Source of the DNA: Pseudomonas koreensis
Lineage (GTDB): Bacteria; Pseudomonadota; Gammaproteobacteria; Pseudomonadales; Pseudomonadaceae
Direction: 5' to 3'
Assembly (NCBI RefSeq): GCF_024169245.1
Contig: NZ_JALJWP010000001.1
Coordinates: 4,155,501 to 4,219,500 of the forward strand
Length of the DNA: 64,000 bases
A program made the position numbers and the translations under genes. Below are positions 40,113 through 49,375 of this stretch, in pieces. Each line of letters begins with the position of its first letter. Within the stretch, counting starts at the first letter, position 1. Under the pieces are notes generated by a model, which saw nothing but the letters and a program-made list of their open reading frames with translations, did not search any database and was not told the DNA's origin.

Positions 40113-42187
40113 TGGTCACGCTCAGAGGCTTGAAGGCGCGCGCAGGCCAGCAGTTCCAGGCGGCGGGCGGCATCGGGGCCGTCCAGCAACGCTTCGCTGG
40201 GACCAGGCAAACGTCGCGACCAGTTCGGATGTGAATCGGTGGTGCCAGGCAGATTCGGCTGTTCATCGATACCCAAGGCATCCTCCAGCGGCAGCAGTAC
40301 CAGCGGCGCGCGGGTGTGGCCGAGGAAACGCACGCTGGCATCGACCACTTGATCGGCTTCGTGGGACTCTTCGCGGAAATTCTGCGGATCCTGACGCAGC
40401 GCATCGCGCAGGCCTTCGCGTTCACGCTCGCGATGGCGGCGCCAGTCAATTTCGCCATTGGCATCGACCAGGCCGAGGCGCGCGTTCCAGTCGATATCGC
40501 GGCCATGCCACCAACCGTTGAGCGTCGGCAGGTCATGGGTGCTGGTGGTGGCCAGTGCGTCATCCGGCCAGTCGAGAATCGGTTTGAAGCGAGTGTTGTC
40601 CTGTTCGAACAACAGCACGCGCATGCCCAGAATCGAACGCGCGGCGAGCTTCTCCCGCAAGCCTTCCGGCACGGTGCCGAGGTCTTCGCCGAGCACGATA
40701 GCCTGGTGCCGATGCGACTCAAGGGTCAGCAGGCGCAGCATGTCGTCGAACGGGTAATACAGATAGGCACCGTCGGCCGGATGAGCGCCGTTGGGGATCA
40801 CCCACAGACGTTGCAGACCCATGACATGGTCGATGCGCAGACCGCCGGCGTGAGCGAAGTTGGCGCGGAGCATGTCGATGAAGGCGCGGAAACCGTTGCG
40901 GATCAGGCCTTCGGGCGAAAACGCGGAAATGCCCCAGCCCTGGCCGCTGCGATTGAGGATATCCGGCGGCGCGCCCACGGTCAGCGAGGCGAGCAGTTCA
41001 TCCTGAAAGCTCCATGCCTGACTTCCAGCACCGTCAGCACCGACGGCGAGGTCGGCGATCAGACCGATGCCCATGCCGGCACTGCGCGCGGCAGTTTGTG
41101 CGCGCTCGAGGCAGCGATGGATCAGCCATTGGCAGAAGGCGAAATAACCGATGCGCTCGGCATATTCCTCGGCAAAAGCGCCAAGCGCCGCGCCGCGCGG
41201 GTCGTGCCAGTGCTCTGGCCATTCGCGCCAGTCGAGACTTTCGCCACGGGCGGCGCGCATTTCCTGAATCGCTTCGAAGCGACAGTGGTTTTCCAGCGCT
41301 TCGCCGCCGGCGTGGCGAAAACTGGCGAAGTCGGCGTGCAACGGATGCTCGCCAGCGACGAAACCGTCATACAAGGCTTGCAACAGTTTCTGCTTGGCTT
41401 CGGCGGCGGTGGGCCAGTCGATCAGCTTGAGATTTTCCAGCTGCTCGAACTGCGCGGCCAGCCCGCTGGCGTCGATCGCGTCCCGCAAGGCGCGTTCGCC
41501 GAGAATGCTCCCCGGCGCGGCATACAGTGAGTTGAGAAACAGGCGGCTGGAGGGCGAATAAGGGCTGTAGCGACCGGTGTCGGCGCTGAACATCGCGTGC
41601 ATCGGGCTGATCGCCAGGGCATCGGCACCCCGTTCGCCGGCCACACGCACCAGTTCTTCCAGTGCCTGGGTGTCGCCGAAACCACCATCGCCGGGGCGGC
41701 GCAACGCATATAACTGCGCACTCAAGCCCCAGGCGCGGGGGATAGGACTATCGACGGCATCGCCGACGCTGAAGCAGCGCTCGGGCGCCACGGCCAGGGT
41801 GAAATACTGATCGCCGATGTGCACTTGCTGGTAACCGACCGGAATCAGACCGGGCAGCATCGCTTCGTTGTCCAGCTTGAGGTTCATCTGCGAGCCATCT
41901 TCAAGATGAATCTCGCAGGGCGTCTCCGGTGAGAAATAGCGACTCAGATTCAGGGCAACGCCCACGTCGCAGGTCAACAGGCGCGGCAAGTGGCGGTCCT
42001 GCTGGACCTCTTGCAATTCCAGCAGGCTGGCATCGATTTCTTGCGCGGTGCTGGCCGGGTGGCCGAGTCCGATCAGGACATTACGCAGCACAGCAGGAGC
42101 GACTTTTTGCTGACGCCCGTTGGCGTCGATCCAGTCGACGGCGAGGCCGGCTCGGCTGGCGAGTATTTCCAGTTGCGCATCGCTCAT
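40109..42187 (-). CDS. malQ: 4-alpha-glucanotransferase MalQ
   Basis: A GH77 amylomaltase of 692 residues that moves glucan segments between maltodextrins. An N-terminal beta-rich extension of about 140 residues precedes the barrel, as in E. coli MalQ. Catalytic motifs: GLRIDHVMGLQRLW (nucleophile Asp), VLGEDLGTVPEG (acid/base Glu) and STHDLPTLNGWW. The ATG at 42187 overlaps the treZ stop by four bases; an upstream in-frame start would run 120 bases into treZ and is rejected. It supplies chains long enough for TreY. Confidence 0.94.
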   Translation of the reverse strand: MSDAQLEILASRAGLAVDWIDANGRQQKVAPAVLRNVLIGLGHPASTAQEIDASLLELQEVQQDRHLPRLLTCDVGVALNLSRYFSPETPCEIHLEDGSQMNLKLDNEAMLPGLIPVGYQQVHIGDQYFTLAVAPERCFSVGDAVDSPIPRAWGLSAQLYALRRPGDGGFGDTQALEELVRVAGERGADALAISPMHAMFSADTGRYSPYSPSSRLFLNSLYAAPGSILGERALRDAIDASGLAAQFEQLENLKLIDWPTAAEAKQKLLQALYDGFVAGEHPLHADFASFRHAGGEALENHCRFEAIQEMRAARGESLDWREWPEHWHDPRGAALGAFAEEYAERIGYFAFCQWLIHRCLERAQTAARSAGMGIGLIADLAVGADGAGSQAWSFQDELLASLTVGAPPDILNRSGQGWGISAFSPEGLIRNGFRAFIDMLRANFAHAGGLRIDHVMGLQRLWVIPNGAHPADGAYLYYPFDDMLRLLTLESHRHQAIVLGEDLGTVPEGLREKLAARSILGMRVLLFEQDNTRFKPILDWPDDALATTSTHDLPTLNGWWHGRDIDWNARLGLVDANGEIDWRRHREREREGLRDALRQDPQNFREESHEADQVVDASVRFLGHTRAPLVLLPLEDALGIDEQPNLPGTTDSHPNWSRRLPGPSEALLDGPDAARRLELLACARLQASERDQ

Positions 42188-43989
42188 AGGCGCTCTCCAT
42201 CCAGGGGGTGCAAAAGGGGTGCGGCCGTGAGGCTGACGAGCGCGGTGTACGCCGGCAGTTGGTTCGGGTCCGACAGTTCGATGGCGGCTGGCTGTTGAAA
42301 CAGCCACTCGGTATCGGTCTGTGCAGGGTTGACCACTGGCGTATCACTGAGGTTCAGGTCAATTCGCAGCTCACTGCCATCGCCCAGTCGCCAGCGTGCG
42401 CTGACTGCGCCATAGCCGAGCATCTGCGCGCCCAGTGCCTGGGTTCCGGAGAGGTGGGGAATGATGTACTGGTGACGCAACTTCAGCAGTTGCCGGTAGA
42501 GCTCTTGAGTCTGCTGCTGTAACGACGTGCCACTGCCGAGCAGTCGCGGCTGGGAAGCGCGGAAGGTTTCTTCGGCATTCGGATCGGGTATCTGCTCGCG
42601 CTTGTGCGGATCGGTAAAGGCACTGAATGCGGCGAATTCGTTGCGCCGGCCTTCACGCACCAGTTCCGCCAGTTCACCGTGGTGGCTGGTGAAAAACAGG
42701 AACGGTTGTTCGGCGGCAAATTCGTCACCCATGAAGATCAGCGGAATCATTGGCGACAGTAGCAGCAACACCGTCGCCGCTTGCACCGCGCGTGGGTCGG
42801 CGAGCTGATGCAGGCGCTCGCCAAACGCGCGGTTGCCGATCTGGTCATGGTTCTGCAAAAACAGCACGAAAGCAGTGGAGGGCAGATGTTCGCTCGGCTC
42901 TCCACGGGGTTCGCCATGACGCGTGATGTGGCCCTGGAACACGAAGCCCTGACTCAGGCAGCGCACCAATTGCTCAGTGGGTTGCGCGGCATAGTCGGCG
43001 TAATAGGCGTCGGTTTCGCCGGTCAGCAGCACGTGCAGGGCGTTATGACCGTCATCGTTCCATTGCGCGTCGTAGTCGGTTTCCAGCAGGCTCGACTGGT
43101 TCAGTTCGTTCTCGACGGTCAGCCAGACGTGGCGGGTCGAGTCGATCTGCTGGCGAATGCGCCGGGCCAGATCGCTGAGGAAATCCGGGTCTTCAATCGC
43201 ATGCACCGCATCCAGGCGCAGGCCGTCGAAACGGTATTCGAGCAGCCACATCAGTGCGTTTTCAATAAAAAACTCGCGTACTTCCGGACGGCGGAAGTCA
43301 ATCGCTGCGCCCCAGGGCGTGTGCTTGTCCTCGCGGAAAAAACCCTTGGCGTAACGATGCAGGTAGTTGCCATCGGGACCGAAGTGGTTGTAGACCACGT
43401 CGAGAATCACCGCCACGCCAAGACCGTGGGCGGTGTCGATCAGGTGTTTGAGTTGTTCGGGTGTGCCGTAAGAGGCTTGGGGCGCATAGGGCAGCACCCC
43501 GTCGTAGCCCCAGTTGCGATCACCGGGAAATTGCGCCAGCGGCATCAGTTCGATCGCGGTAACGCCCAGCGCCACCAGCCGCGCCAGATGCTGTTCGACT
43601 TCGGCAAAACCACCGAGCGCACCGACGTGCACCTCGTAAATCACCGCTTCGCTCCACGGCCGACCATTCCATGCCGTATGCCGCCATTGATAGGCGTGCG
43701 GGTCGACCACCACGCTGTGGCGGTCGAGGTCACCATCCTGCGCCCTGGAGGCCGGGTCCGGCACCTCCAGTTCGCCATCTATGCAGTAGCGGTAGCGACT
43801 GCCCGCCGGGCAGTTGGCCTCGATCACAAACCAACCGTCGCCCTGGGGCAGCATCGGCAGCGATTTTCCATCTTCTTCCAGTTCCACACTGACGTAGAAC
43901 GCGTCAGGCGCCCACAACGCAAATTGCGTGTGCTCGGCATCCAGCATGATCGCGCCGTGGGGCCAGGTTTCTTGGGTCCTTGACGGCAT
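42184..43989 (-). CDS. treZ: Malto-oligosyltrehalose trehalohydrolase TreZ
   Basis: A GH13 enzyme of 601 residues that cuts trehalose from the end made by TreY. An N-terminal CBM48-like domain (TQFALWAPDAFYVSVELEEDG) precedes the barrel with VILDVVYNHFGPDGNYL, GLRLDAVHAI (nucleophile Asp) and TVENELNQ (acid/base Glu). The ATG at 43989 is preceded by AGGGAG at nine bases; a TTG three codons earlier is less likely. Seventeen bases separate it from glgA. Confidence 0.95.
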   Translation of the reverse strand: MPSRTQETWPHGAIMLDAEHTQFALWAPDAFYVSVELEEDGKSLPMLPQGDGWFVIEANCPAGSRYRYCIDGELEVPDPASRAQDGDLDRHSVVVDPHAYQWRHTAWNGRPWSEAVIYEVHVGALGGFAEVEQHLARLVALGVTAIELMPLAQFPGDRNWGYDGVLPYAPQASYGTPEQLKHLIDTAHGLGVAVILDVVYNHFGPDGNYLHRYAKGFFREDKHTPWGAAIDFRRPEVREFFIENALMWLLEYRFDGLRLDAVHAIEDPDFLSDLARRIRQQIDSTRHVWLTVENELNQSSLLETDYDAQWNDDGHNALHVLLTGETDAYYADYAAQPTEQLVRCLSQGFVFQGHITRHGEPRGEPSEHLPSTAFVLFLQNHDQIGNRAFGERLHQLADPRAVQAATVLLLLSPMIPLIFMGDEFAAEQPFLFFTSHHGELAELVREGRRNEFAAFSAFTDPHKREQIPDPNAEETFRASQPRLLGSGTSLQQQTQELYRQLLKLRHQYIIPHLSGTQALGAQMLGYGAVSARWRLGDGSELRIDLNLSDTPVVNPAQTDTEWLFQQPAAIELSDPNQLPAYTALVSLTAAPLLHPLDGERL

Positions 43990-44006
43990 TTTTTGCAACT
44001 CCCTGG

Positions 44007-45593
44007 TTATTTGTGGCTGGCTTTACCCAACGCCTTGGCGACCAGTTGTTCGTAAAGTTCGGCGTACGGTTCAACCGCTTTGCTCCAGTTGAACGGTGCG
44101 GCCATGGCCCGGCAACGCATGGCATTGAGCAGTTCCGGGAAGGCGAAGACCTTGAACGCGCGGCTCAGGGCTTCTTTATAGCTATCAACGGTGGATTCAT
44201 CGAAGAGGAAACCGGTGACGCCGTTTTCGATGGTGTCCGCCAGACCGCCGGTATTGCGTGCGACCGGCAACGAGCCGAAACGCTGGGCGTACATCTGGCT
44301 CAGCCCGCATGGCTCGTAACGCGATGGCATCAGCAGGAAGTCGCTACCGGCAAACATGCGCCGGGCATCGGTTTCGTTGAAGCCGATGCGCACACCGACC
44401 TGGCCAGGGAAACGCAGGGCCAGTTCACGCATGGCTTGCTCTTCTTCCGGCTCGCCGCGACCGATGATTGCGATCTGGCCACCGTTCTGCACGATGAATT
44501 CGGACACTGCTTCGGTGAGGTCGAGACCTTTCTGATACACCAGTCGCGAGACCACAGCGAACAGCGGGCCGGTGGAATCATGCAAGCCAAACAGCTCACG
44601 GACATGCGCGGCATTGACCGCTTTGCCTTCCCAATCGCCGATGGCGAACGGTGCAAACAGGTGCGGATCAGTCGCCGAATCCCAGCTTTCATCGATGCCG
44701 TTCGGGATGCCGCTGAGCAGACCTTGCTGAGTCTTGGCTGCGAGGAAGCCGTCGAGGCCACAGCCGAAGTCCGGGGTGGTGATTTCCTGCGCATAAGTGG
44801 CGCTGACGGTAGTGATGTGGCTCGAATAGGCCATGCCGGCCTTGAGGAACGACATCTTGCCGTAGAACTCCATGCCTTCCTGTTGCAGCGCGTGGGTGGG
44901 AATCCCCAGTTCGGGGCAGGAACCGAGGCTGGTCACGCCCTGGTAGGCAAGGTTGTGAATGGTGAACAGGGTCGGTGTGCGCTGCCCGCGCCAGTGCATG
45001 TAAGCGGGTGCGAGGCCAGCCGGCCAGTCGTGGGCGTGCACCAGATCCGGGCGCCAGTGGATCTGCGCAAGGTTGGCGGCGATGTCGGCAGCGGCCAGGC
45101 CGAGACGGGCGAAGCGGATATGGTTGTCCGGCCAGTCGCGGCCGTTGTTGGCGCCGTATGGGCCACCTTCACGCTCATAGAGTTCAGGGCAGATCAACAC
45201 GTAGATCACCAGGCCATCGGGCATGTCCATGCGCCCGATCTTGCAAGGTGGCAGCGCGGCGTGGCCACCCAGCTCGCCGATGATGTGAATCGGGTTTTCG
45301 CTATGCATCACTTGCGGATAACCGGGGATCAGCACGCGCACATCATGCAGATGGGCCATGGCCCGGGGCAGGGCAGCGGAGACGTCACCCAGACCACCGG
45401 TCTTGACCAGATCGGCGATTTCCGAGGTCACGAACAACACTTTTTTCTTGTTGGGATTCTGGCTTGCTACCGGAGCAAGCGTCTTGGTGCCGGGTACGTT
45501 GATCTGTCGGCTGCCGGGAATACTGATGGTGCTCGATTCTCCAAGCGACTGGTGAGCACGCTCTCCCTGAATATCCAATGCCGCACTGATCAT
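44007..45593 (-). CDS. glgA: Glycogen synthase GlgA
   Basis: A GT5 glucosyltransferase of 528 residues. The first 45 residues are a variable extension (SLGESSTISIPGSRQ). Then come VLFVTSEIADLVKTGGLGDV with the KTGGL donor-binding motif, VHAHDWPAGLAP, and the C-terminal Rossmann lobe with MPSRYEPCGLSQMYAQRFGSLPVARNTGGLADT. Family members use ADP-glucose, and some make maltose-1-phosphate from glucose-1-phosphate. No glgC is in this window. The ATG is set at MISAALDIQ, preceded by CGGGAGATACAT; the open frame upstream looks non-coding. It leads the glgA-treZ-malQ-treY-DUF2934 operon. Confidence 0.93.
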   Translation of the reverse strand: MISAALDIQGERAHQSLGESSTISIPGSRQINVPGTKTLAPVASQNPNKKKVLFVTSEIADLVKTGGLGDVSAALPRAMAHLHDVRVLIPGYPQVMHSENPIHIIGELGGHAALPPCKIGRMDMPDGLVIYVLICPELYEREGGPYGANNGRDWPDNHIRFARLGLAAADIAANLAQIHWRPDLVHAHDWPAGLAPAYMHWRGQRTPTLFTIHNLAYQGVTSLGSCPELGIPTHALQQEGMEFYGKMSFLKAGMAYSSHITTVSATYAQEITTPDFGCGLDGFLAAKTQQGLLSGIPNGIDESWDSATDPHLFAPFAIGDWEGKAVNAAHVRELFGLHDSTGPLFAVVSRLVYQKGLDLTEAVSEFIVQNGGQIAIIGRGEPEEEQAMRELALRFPGQVGVRIGFNETDARRMFAGSDFLLMPSRYEPCGLSQMYAQRFGSLPVARNTGGLADTIENGVTGFLFDESTVDSYKEALSRAFKVFAFPELLNAMRCRAMAAPFNWSKAVEPYAELYEQLVAKALGKASHK

Positions 45594-45982
45594 ATGTATC
45601 TCCCGTGTGTGATCTGATTCTTGTCTCAAACAAGCTGTTTCGTGGCCAAGTCCTGTGGCCGGGCGCAAAGGCGCCACGCATCGGTGAGCAAATGCTGACC
45701 CAACACGCGCAAGCAGAATGGGTGGTGAGGCCGTTGCAAGGATTACACCAGTCGCTTTCGCCCAGTTGTTCTGATGACCTGTGGCGTGAAGCAAAAGTTT
45801 CGAGTTTTTTTCGTCGGTATGACCGAGTGGTTTAACCACTGAAAAATCAGTCTAGGCCAGATCCTAGAGCGGGTAAGGGCAAATGGGTAAATTGTTCGAC
45901 AATCGGTTGTGTCTGGATGTAAGTGAAGGTTTAGCGGAGGGAATGCTCCGACGAAGGGCATGTTTTTCGTCTGGAGTGGGCT

Positions 45983-46010
45983 AAAACGGTGACTGGGCAG
46001 TCACGGTTTT
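45983..46010. terminator. Bidirectional terminator-like hairpin
   Basis: AAAACGGTGACTG pairs with CAGTCACGGTTTT with one mismatch and a 2-3 base loop. The A-run and T-run at its arms suit termination on either strand. It lies downstream of the dehydrogenase gene, beyond the REP pair. Confidence 0.5.
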
Positions 46011-46080
46011 GTGCTAGGGGTTGGGCATGTTGCACCGTTGTGGTGCGAGCGTATTTCAGAGTGGTATCTGAGATGACCCC

Positions 46081-46146
46081 TTCGCGAGCAGGCTCGCTCC
46101 CACATTGGAACGCGGACACCCTGTGGGAGCGAGCCTGCTCGCGAAG
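46081..46146. repeat. REP pair, close spacing
   Basis: CGCGAGCAGGCTCGCTCCCAC is followed only about 18 bases later by GTGGGAGCGAGCCTGCTCGCG. The order of the two halves is reversed compared with most pairs in the window. Confidence 0.85.
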
Positions 46147-46183
46147 GGGCCGGTTGATGCGCTACAACTCTCGAGTTAAAGAC

Positions 46184-47137
46184 TCAATTCAATAGACGCA
46201 TCGGCTCCCCGGCCGCCCAAGCCTGAATATCCTCGATCATCTGCCGGAAAAACTGTTCATAGTTCTGCCGACTGACATAACCCACATGCGGCGTGGCGAG
46301 AACATTGTCCAGCGTGCGAAACGGGTGCAGAGCCGGCAAAGGCTCCTGCTCGAAAACATCCAGCGCCACCCCGGCAATGCGCCGTTTCTGCAACGCCTTG
46401 ATCAGCGCCGCTTCATCGACGATCGGCCCGCGGGCGGTGTTGACCAGCAGCGCGGTCGGTTTCATCCAGTCCAGCGCCTGGGCATCGACCAGATTGCGAC
46501 TGCGCTCGCTGAGCACCAGATGCACCGACAGCACGTCAGCCTGTTCGAATAATTGCTGCTTGCTGACGTAAGTCACGCCAGCCTGTTCAGCGCGTTCGGC
46601 CGTGAGGTTTTCGCTCCAGGCAATCACCCGCATGCCGAACACCTGACCGAATTGCGCGACCCGCTGGCCGATGCTGCCCAAACCGAGAATACCCAGGGTC
46701 TTGCCGTGCAGATCACCGCCCAGTCCCTGCTGCCACTGGCCGGCGCGCAGGGCATTGGCTTCCTTCACCAGACCACGGGTGGCCGCCATGATCAGCGCCC
46801 AGGTCAACTCCGGCGCGGCGTGTTTGTAACTGTCGGTGCCGCAGACCTTGATGCCCAGCGCCGCTGCTGCAGGCATGTCCAGCGCGGCATTGCGCATGCC
46901 GCCGGTGACCAGCAATTTCAGATTGGGCAAACGCCCCAGCAGGTCGGCGTCGAAACGCGTGCGTTCGCGCATCACGCAGATCACCTCGTACTTGCCGAGG
47001 CGCTCAGCGAGCGTGGCGTTGTTCGCCGGGTAATCGTGCACAAAGGTTACTTCACCGATCCCATCGAGCACCGACCAGTCGACCACGTCGCGGGCCACGT
47101 CCTGCCAATCATCGATCACTGCAATCTGCACCGTCAT
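46184..47137 (-). CDS. D-2-hydroxyacid dehydrogenase
   Basis: A 317-residue NAD-dependent oxidoreductase of the D-isomer family. The Rossmann motif is GKTLGILGLGSIGQRVAQFG, and catalytic motifs are NTARGPIVDE (Arg), ALDVFEQEPLP (Glu) and ATPHVGYVSR (His). It resembles phosphoglycerate dehydrogenase-like proteins without an ACT domain. The natural substrate cannot be told. It follows the lipase-like gene by about 10 bases in the same direction and may be co-transcribed. Confidence 0.88.
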   Translation of the reverse strand: MTVQIAVIDDWQDVARDVVDWSVLDGIGEVTFVHDYPANNATLAERLGKYEVICVMRERTRFDADLLGRLPNLKLLVTGGMRNAALDMPAAAALGIKVCGTDSYKHAAPELTWALIMAATRGLVKEANALRAGQWQQGLGGDLHGKTLGILGLGSIGQRVAQFGQVFGMRVIAWSENLTAERAEQAGVTYVSKQQLFEQADVLSVHLVLSERSRNLVDAQALDWMKPTALLVNTARGPIVDEAALIKALQKRRIAGVALDVFEQEPLPALHPFRTLDNVLATPHVGYVSRQNYEQFFRQMIEDIQAWAAGEPMRLLN

Positions 47138-47149
47138 CGCCTTACCTCA

Positions 47150-48196
47150 TCAAGGAACGGAAGGAGTCTTGCCCAGCCAACCGAGCAGCGCCTGATGGAA
47201 TTTTTCCGGTTCTTCCATTTGCGGCGCATGGCCCATGCCCGGGAATTCAATCAACGTCGACTGTGGAATCAGCTTGGAGACCTGTTTGCCGAGCACCTCG
47301 TAGTGACCGATTCTGGCTTTCACTTCCGGCGGCGCGAGGTCCTTGCCGATTGCGGTGGTATCGGACGTGCCGATCAGCAACAGGGTCGGCATCTTCAGGT
47401 CCTTGAACTCGTAGTACACCGGCTGGGTGAAGATCATGTCGTAGATCAGCGCCGAGTTCCACGCGACCTGGGTCTTGCCCGGGCCTTTGCTCAGGCCGGC
47501 AAGCATGTCGACCCAGCGATCGAATTCGGGCTTCCAGCGGCCGTCGTAATAGGTGGTGCGCTCATAGTCGCGAATGCCCTTGGCCGTCACCTTCAACTCG
47601 CGCTGGTACCACTGATCGACGGTGCGATACGGTACGCCGAGGGCTTTCCAGTCTTCCAGGCCGATCGGGTTGACCATCGCCAGTTGATCGACCTGCTCGG
47701 GGAACAGCAGCGCATAACGGGTGGCGAGCATGCCGCCGGTGGAGTGGCCGAGCACTGTGGCTTTCTGAATGCCCAGCGCCTTCAGCAACTGCTGGGTGTT
47801 GGTGGCGAGTTGCTGGAAGCTGTACTGATAGTGCTCAGGCTTGCTTGAGGTGCAGAAACCGATCTGATCCGGCGCAATCACTCGGTAGCCCGCGTCGCTC
47901 AGCGCCTTGATCGAACTGTCCCAGGTTGCCGCGCAGAAATTCTTGCCGTGCATCAGTACCACGGTGCGACCGTTGGCCTTGCCATTGGCGGCGATGTCCA
48001 TGTAGCCCATTTGCAGTTGCTGGCCCTGGGATTCGAAGGCGAAGTGTTTAAGCGTGTAGGGATATTGGAAACCTTGCAGTTCCGGGCCATAGGCCGGCCC
48101 TTCGGCGGGAGCGGTTTCAGTGGCTGCGTGCGCCATTAACGGCAGGGCAGCGCTGAGGACGAGGCCGGGCAGCCAGCGGGAAAGCGTGACGGACAT
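47150..48196 (-). CDS. Secreted alpha/beta hydrolase
   Basis: A 347-residue protein with a signal peptide (LPGLVLSAALPLMAHA), so probably periplasmic. The fold motifs are VVLMHGKNFCAATWD (oxyanion region), the nucleophile S152 in VLGHSTGGMLA, and a C-terminal histidine in FPGMGHAPQME. The family includes esterases, haloalkane dehalogenase relatives and peptidases, so the substrate is open. The ATG preceded by AAGGAGTTTGTGCTT is chosen; an earlier one would add 23 residues before the signal peptide. Confidence 0.85.
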   Translation of the reverse strand: MSVTLSRWLPGLVLSAALPLMAHAATETAPAEGPAYGPELQGFQYPYTLKHFAFESQGQQLQMGYMDIAANGKANGRTVVLMHGKNFCAATWDSSIKALSDAGYRVIAPDQIGFCTSSKPEHYQYSFQQLATNTQQLLKALGIQKATVLGHSTGGMLATRYALLFPEQVDQLAMVNPIGLEDWKALGVPYRTVDQWYQRELKVTAKGIRDYERTTYYDGRWKPEFDRWVDMLAGLSKGPGKTQVAWNSALIYDMIFTQPVYYEFKDLKMPTLLLIGTSDTTAIGKDLAPPEVKARIGHYEVLGKQVSKLIPQSTLIEFPGMGHAPQMEEPEKFHQALLGWLGKTPSVP

Positions 48197-48282
48197 AAGC
48201 ACAAACTCCTTGAAAATTGGCTGACTCTGAAAGGCCGGGATTACGCCGACGTTAAACAAAGGCAATCACGCGGGATGTTGGT

Positions 48283-48717
48283 TCAACCGAGCCAGCCCAG
48301 CGTCAGCAAGGCCAGCACGCCATAGCGCGCGCCTTTGGCCAGCGTCACGATCAGCAGGAACCGCCCGAGGGGCTCACGCATGACGCCGGCAATCAGGGTC
48401 AGCGGATCGCCGATTACCGGCAGCCAGCTGAGCAGCAGCGACCAGTGCCCATAGCGCTCGTAGTGCTTGCGCGCCTTGGCCATGTGCCCAGGACTGACCG
48501 GAAACCAGCGTCGACCCTGAAACCGTTCGATGCCATGGCCCAGCCACCAGTTGACCAGCGAGCCGAGCACGTTGCCCAGTGTTGCCACCGCAAGCAGGCC
48601 CCACAACCAGTAACGCTCGCTGACGATCAGCCCGACCAGCAGCGCCTCGGATTGCAGTGGCAACAATGTCGCCGCGCCAAACGCAGCAAAGAACAGGCCG
48701 AAGTAAGCCGCGCCCAT
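48283..48717 (-). CDS. YqaA-like DedA-superfamily membrane protein
   Basis: A 144-residue inner-membrane protein with about four helices. It has the conserved block GNVLGSLVNWWLGHGIERFQ, RRWFPVSP and a re-entrant-type segment LLSWLPVIGDPLTLIAGVMR, all typical of the YqaA group of SNARE-associated/DedA proteins. DedA relatives are lipid carriers linked to membrane homeostasis; the role of YqaA is unproven. The ATG overlaps the stop of the DUF411 gene (TGATG), so the two are coupled. Confidence 0.85.
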   Translation of the reverse strand: MGAAYFGLFFAAFGAATLLPLQSEALLVGLIVSERYWLWGLLAVATLGNVLGSLVNWWLGHGIERFQGRRWFPVSPGHMAKARKHYERYGHWSLLLSWLPVIGDPLTLIAGVMREPLGRFLLIVTLAKGARYGVLALLTLGWLG

Positions 48718-49163
48718 CAACGGGCCGGGTAGTCCGCCACCACCACGTCAGCGCCGTCCTTTTTCAGGCCGATGACCTGATACGCGTCGCTCATGCCATC
48801 CATTTCCATGCCCGGCGACCCCATCGGCATGCCCGGTGCGGCCACGCCAAGCAGATCGTCGCGCTTGCTCAGAGCCAGCACCTGATCCGCCGGCACATGA
48901 CCCTCGACGAATTTGCCATCGATGATCGCCGTGTGACAGGACGCGAGGCGCGGTGGTACGCCGTGCTGCTGTTTAAAGCTGCTCATGTCGCTTTCGACGT
49001 GGTCTTCAACTTTGAAGCCATTGGCTTCGAGATGGCTGATCCATTTTTTGCAGCAACCGCAATTGGCATCGCGGTGCACTTCGATCGGGATCAGTTCGGC
49101 GGCTTGCGCCAGGGAGGAGAGGAACAGGGTGCTCAGGGCGAGCAGACGCAGTTGGGTTCGCAT
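48717..49163 (-). CDS. DUF411 periplasmic metal-binding protein
   Basis: A 148-residue exported protein: the signal peptide ends SLAQAAE. A thioredoxin-like start follows with the cysteine cluster C35-G-C37-C38 (DANCGCCKKW), the DUF411 signature. A second conserved region is CHTAIIDGKFVEGHVPADQV. The C-terminus carries a Met-rich stretch (GMPMGSPGMEMDGM), suggesting copper binding. DUF411 genes often sit in copper-resistance loci, but no such genes adjoin here. An upstream ATG would add 14 residues before the signal. Confidence 0.85.
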   Translation of the reverse strand: MRTQLRLLALSTLFLSSLAQAAELIPIEVHRDANCGCCKKWISHLEANGFKVEDHVESDMSSFKQQHGVPPRLASCHTAIIDGKFVEGHVPADQVLALSKRDDLLGVAAPGMPMGSPGMEMDGMSDAYQVIGLKKDGADVVVADYPAR

Positions 49164-49272
49164 GGGAATGGGCTCTCGACTCGGGTGACGGTCAAAAGAA
49201 CGCATTTTGACCGGTTTTTCCGCCCTGGCATCAACTGAGTGTTTCCAGTTGCTACAAGACGCCCGAACCAGT

Positions 49273-49360
49273 GTAGGAGTGAGCCTGCTCGCGATAGCGG
49301 TATTCCAGTCGACAACATTCTTGACCGATAAACCGCCATCGCGAGCAGGCTCACTCCTAC
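49273..49360. repeat. REP inverted pair (GTAGGAGTGAGC type)
   Basis: The same subtype as the pair upstream of tpx. It lies between the chemoreceptor and DUF411 genes. No REP element is seen from here to the end of the window. Confidence 0.85.
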
Positions 49361-49375
49361 AGGTATGCGGTTGGC

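Larger units (their letters stand above)
45594..46183. other. 590-base gap upstream of glgA
   Basis: This region must hold the glgA promoter. It contains a bidirectional terminator-like hairpin and a REP pair on the side of the dehydrogenase gene. The 250 bases nearest glgA are free of repeats. AlgU half-motifs exist around 45,795 (GAAACTT on the minus strand), but no matching -10 element is at the right distance. No small gene is seen. Confidence 0.55.

Noticed and set aside
45773..45800. AlgU promoter upstream of glgA on the minus strand
   Set aside because: GAAACTT is present but no TCnnA element occurs 16-17 bases downstream.
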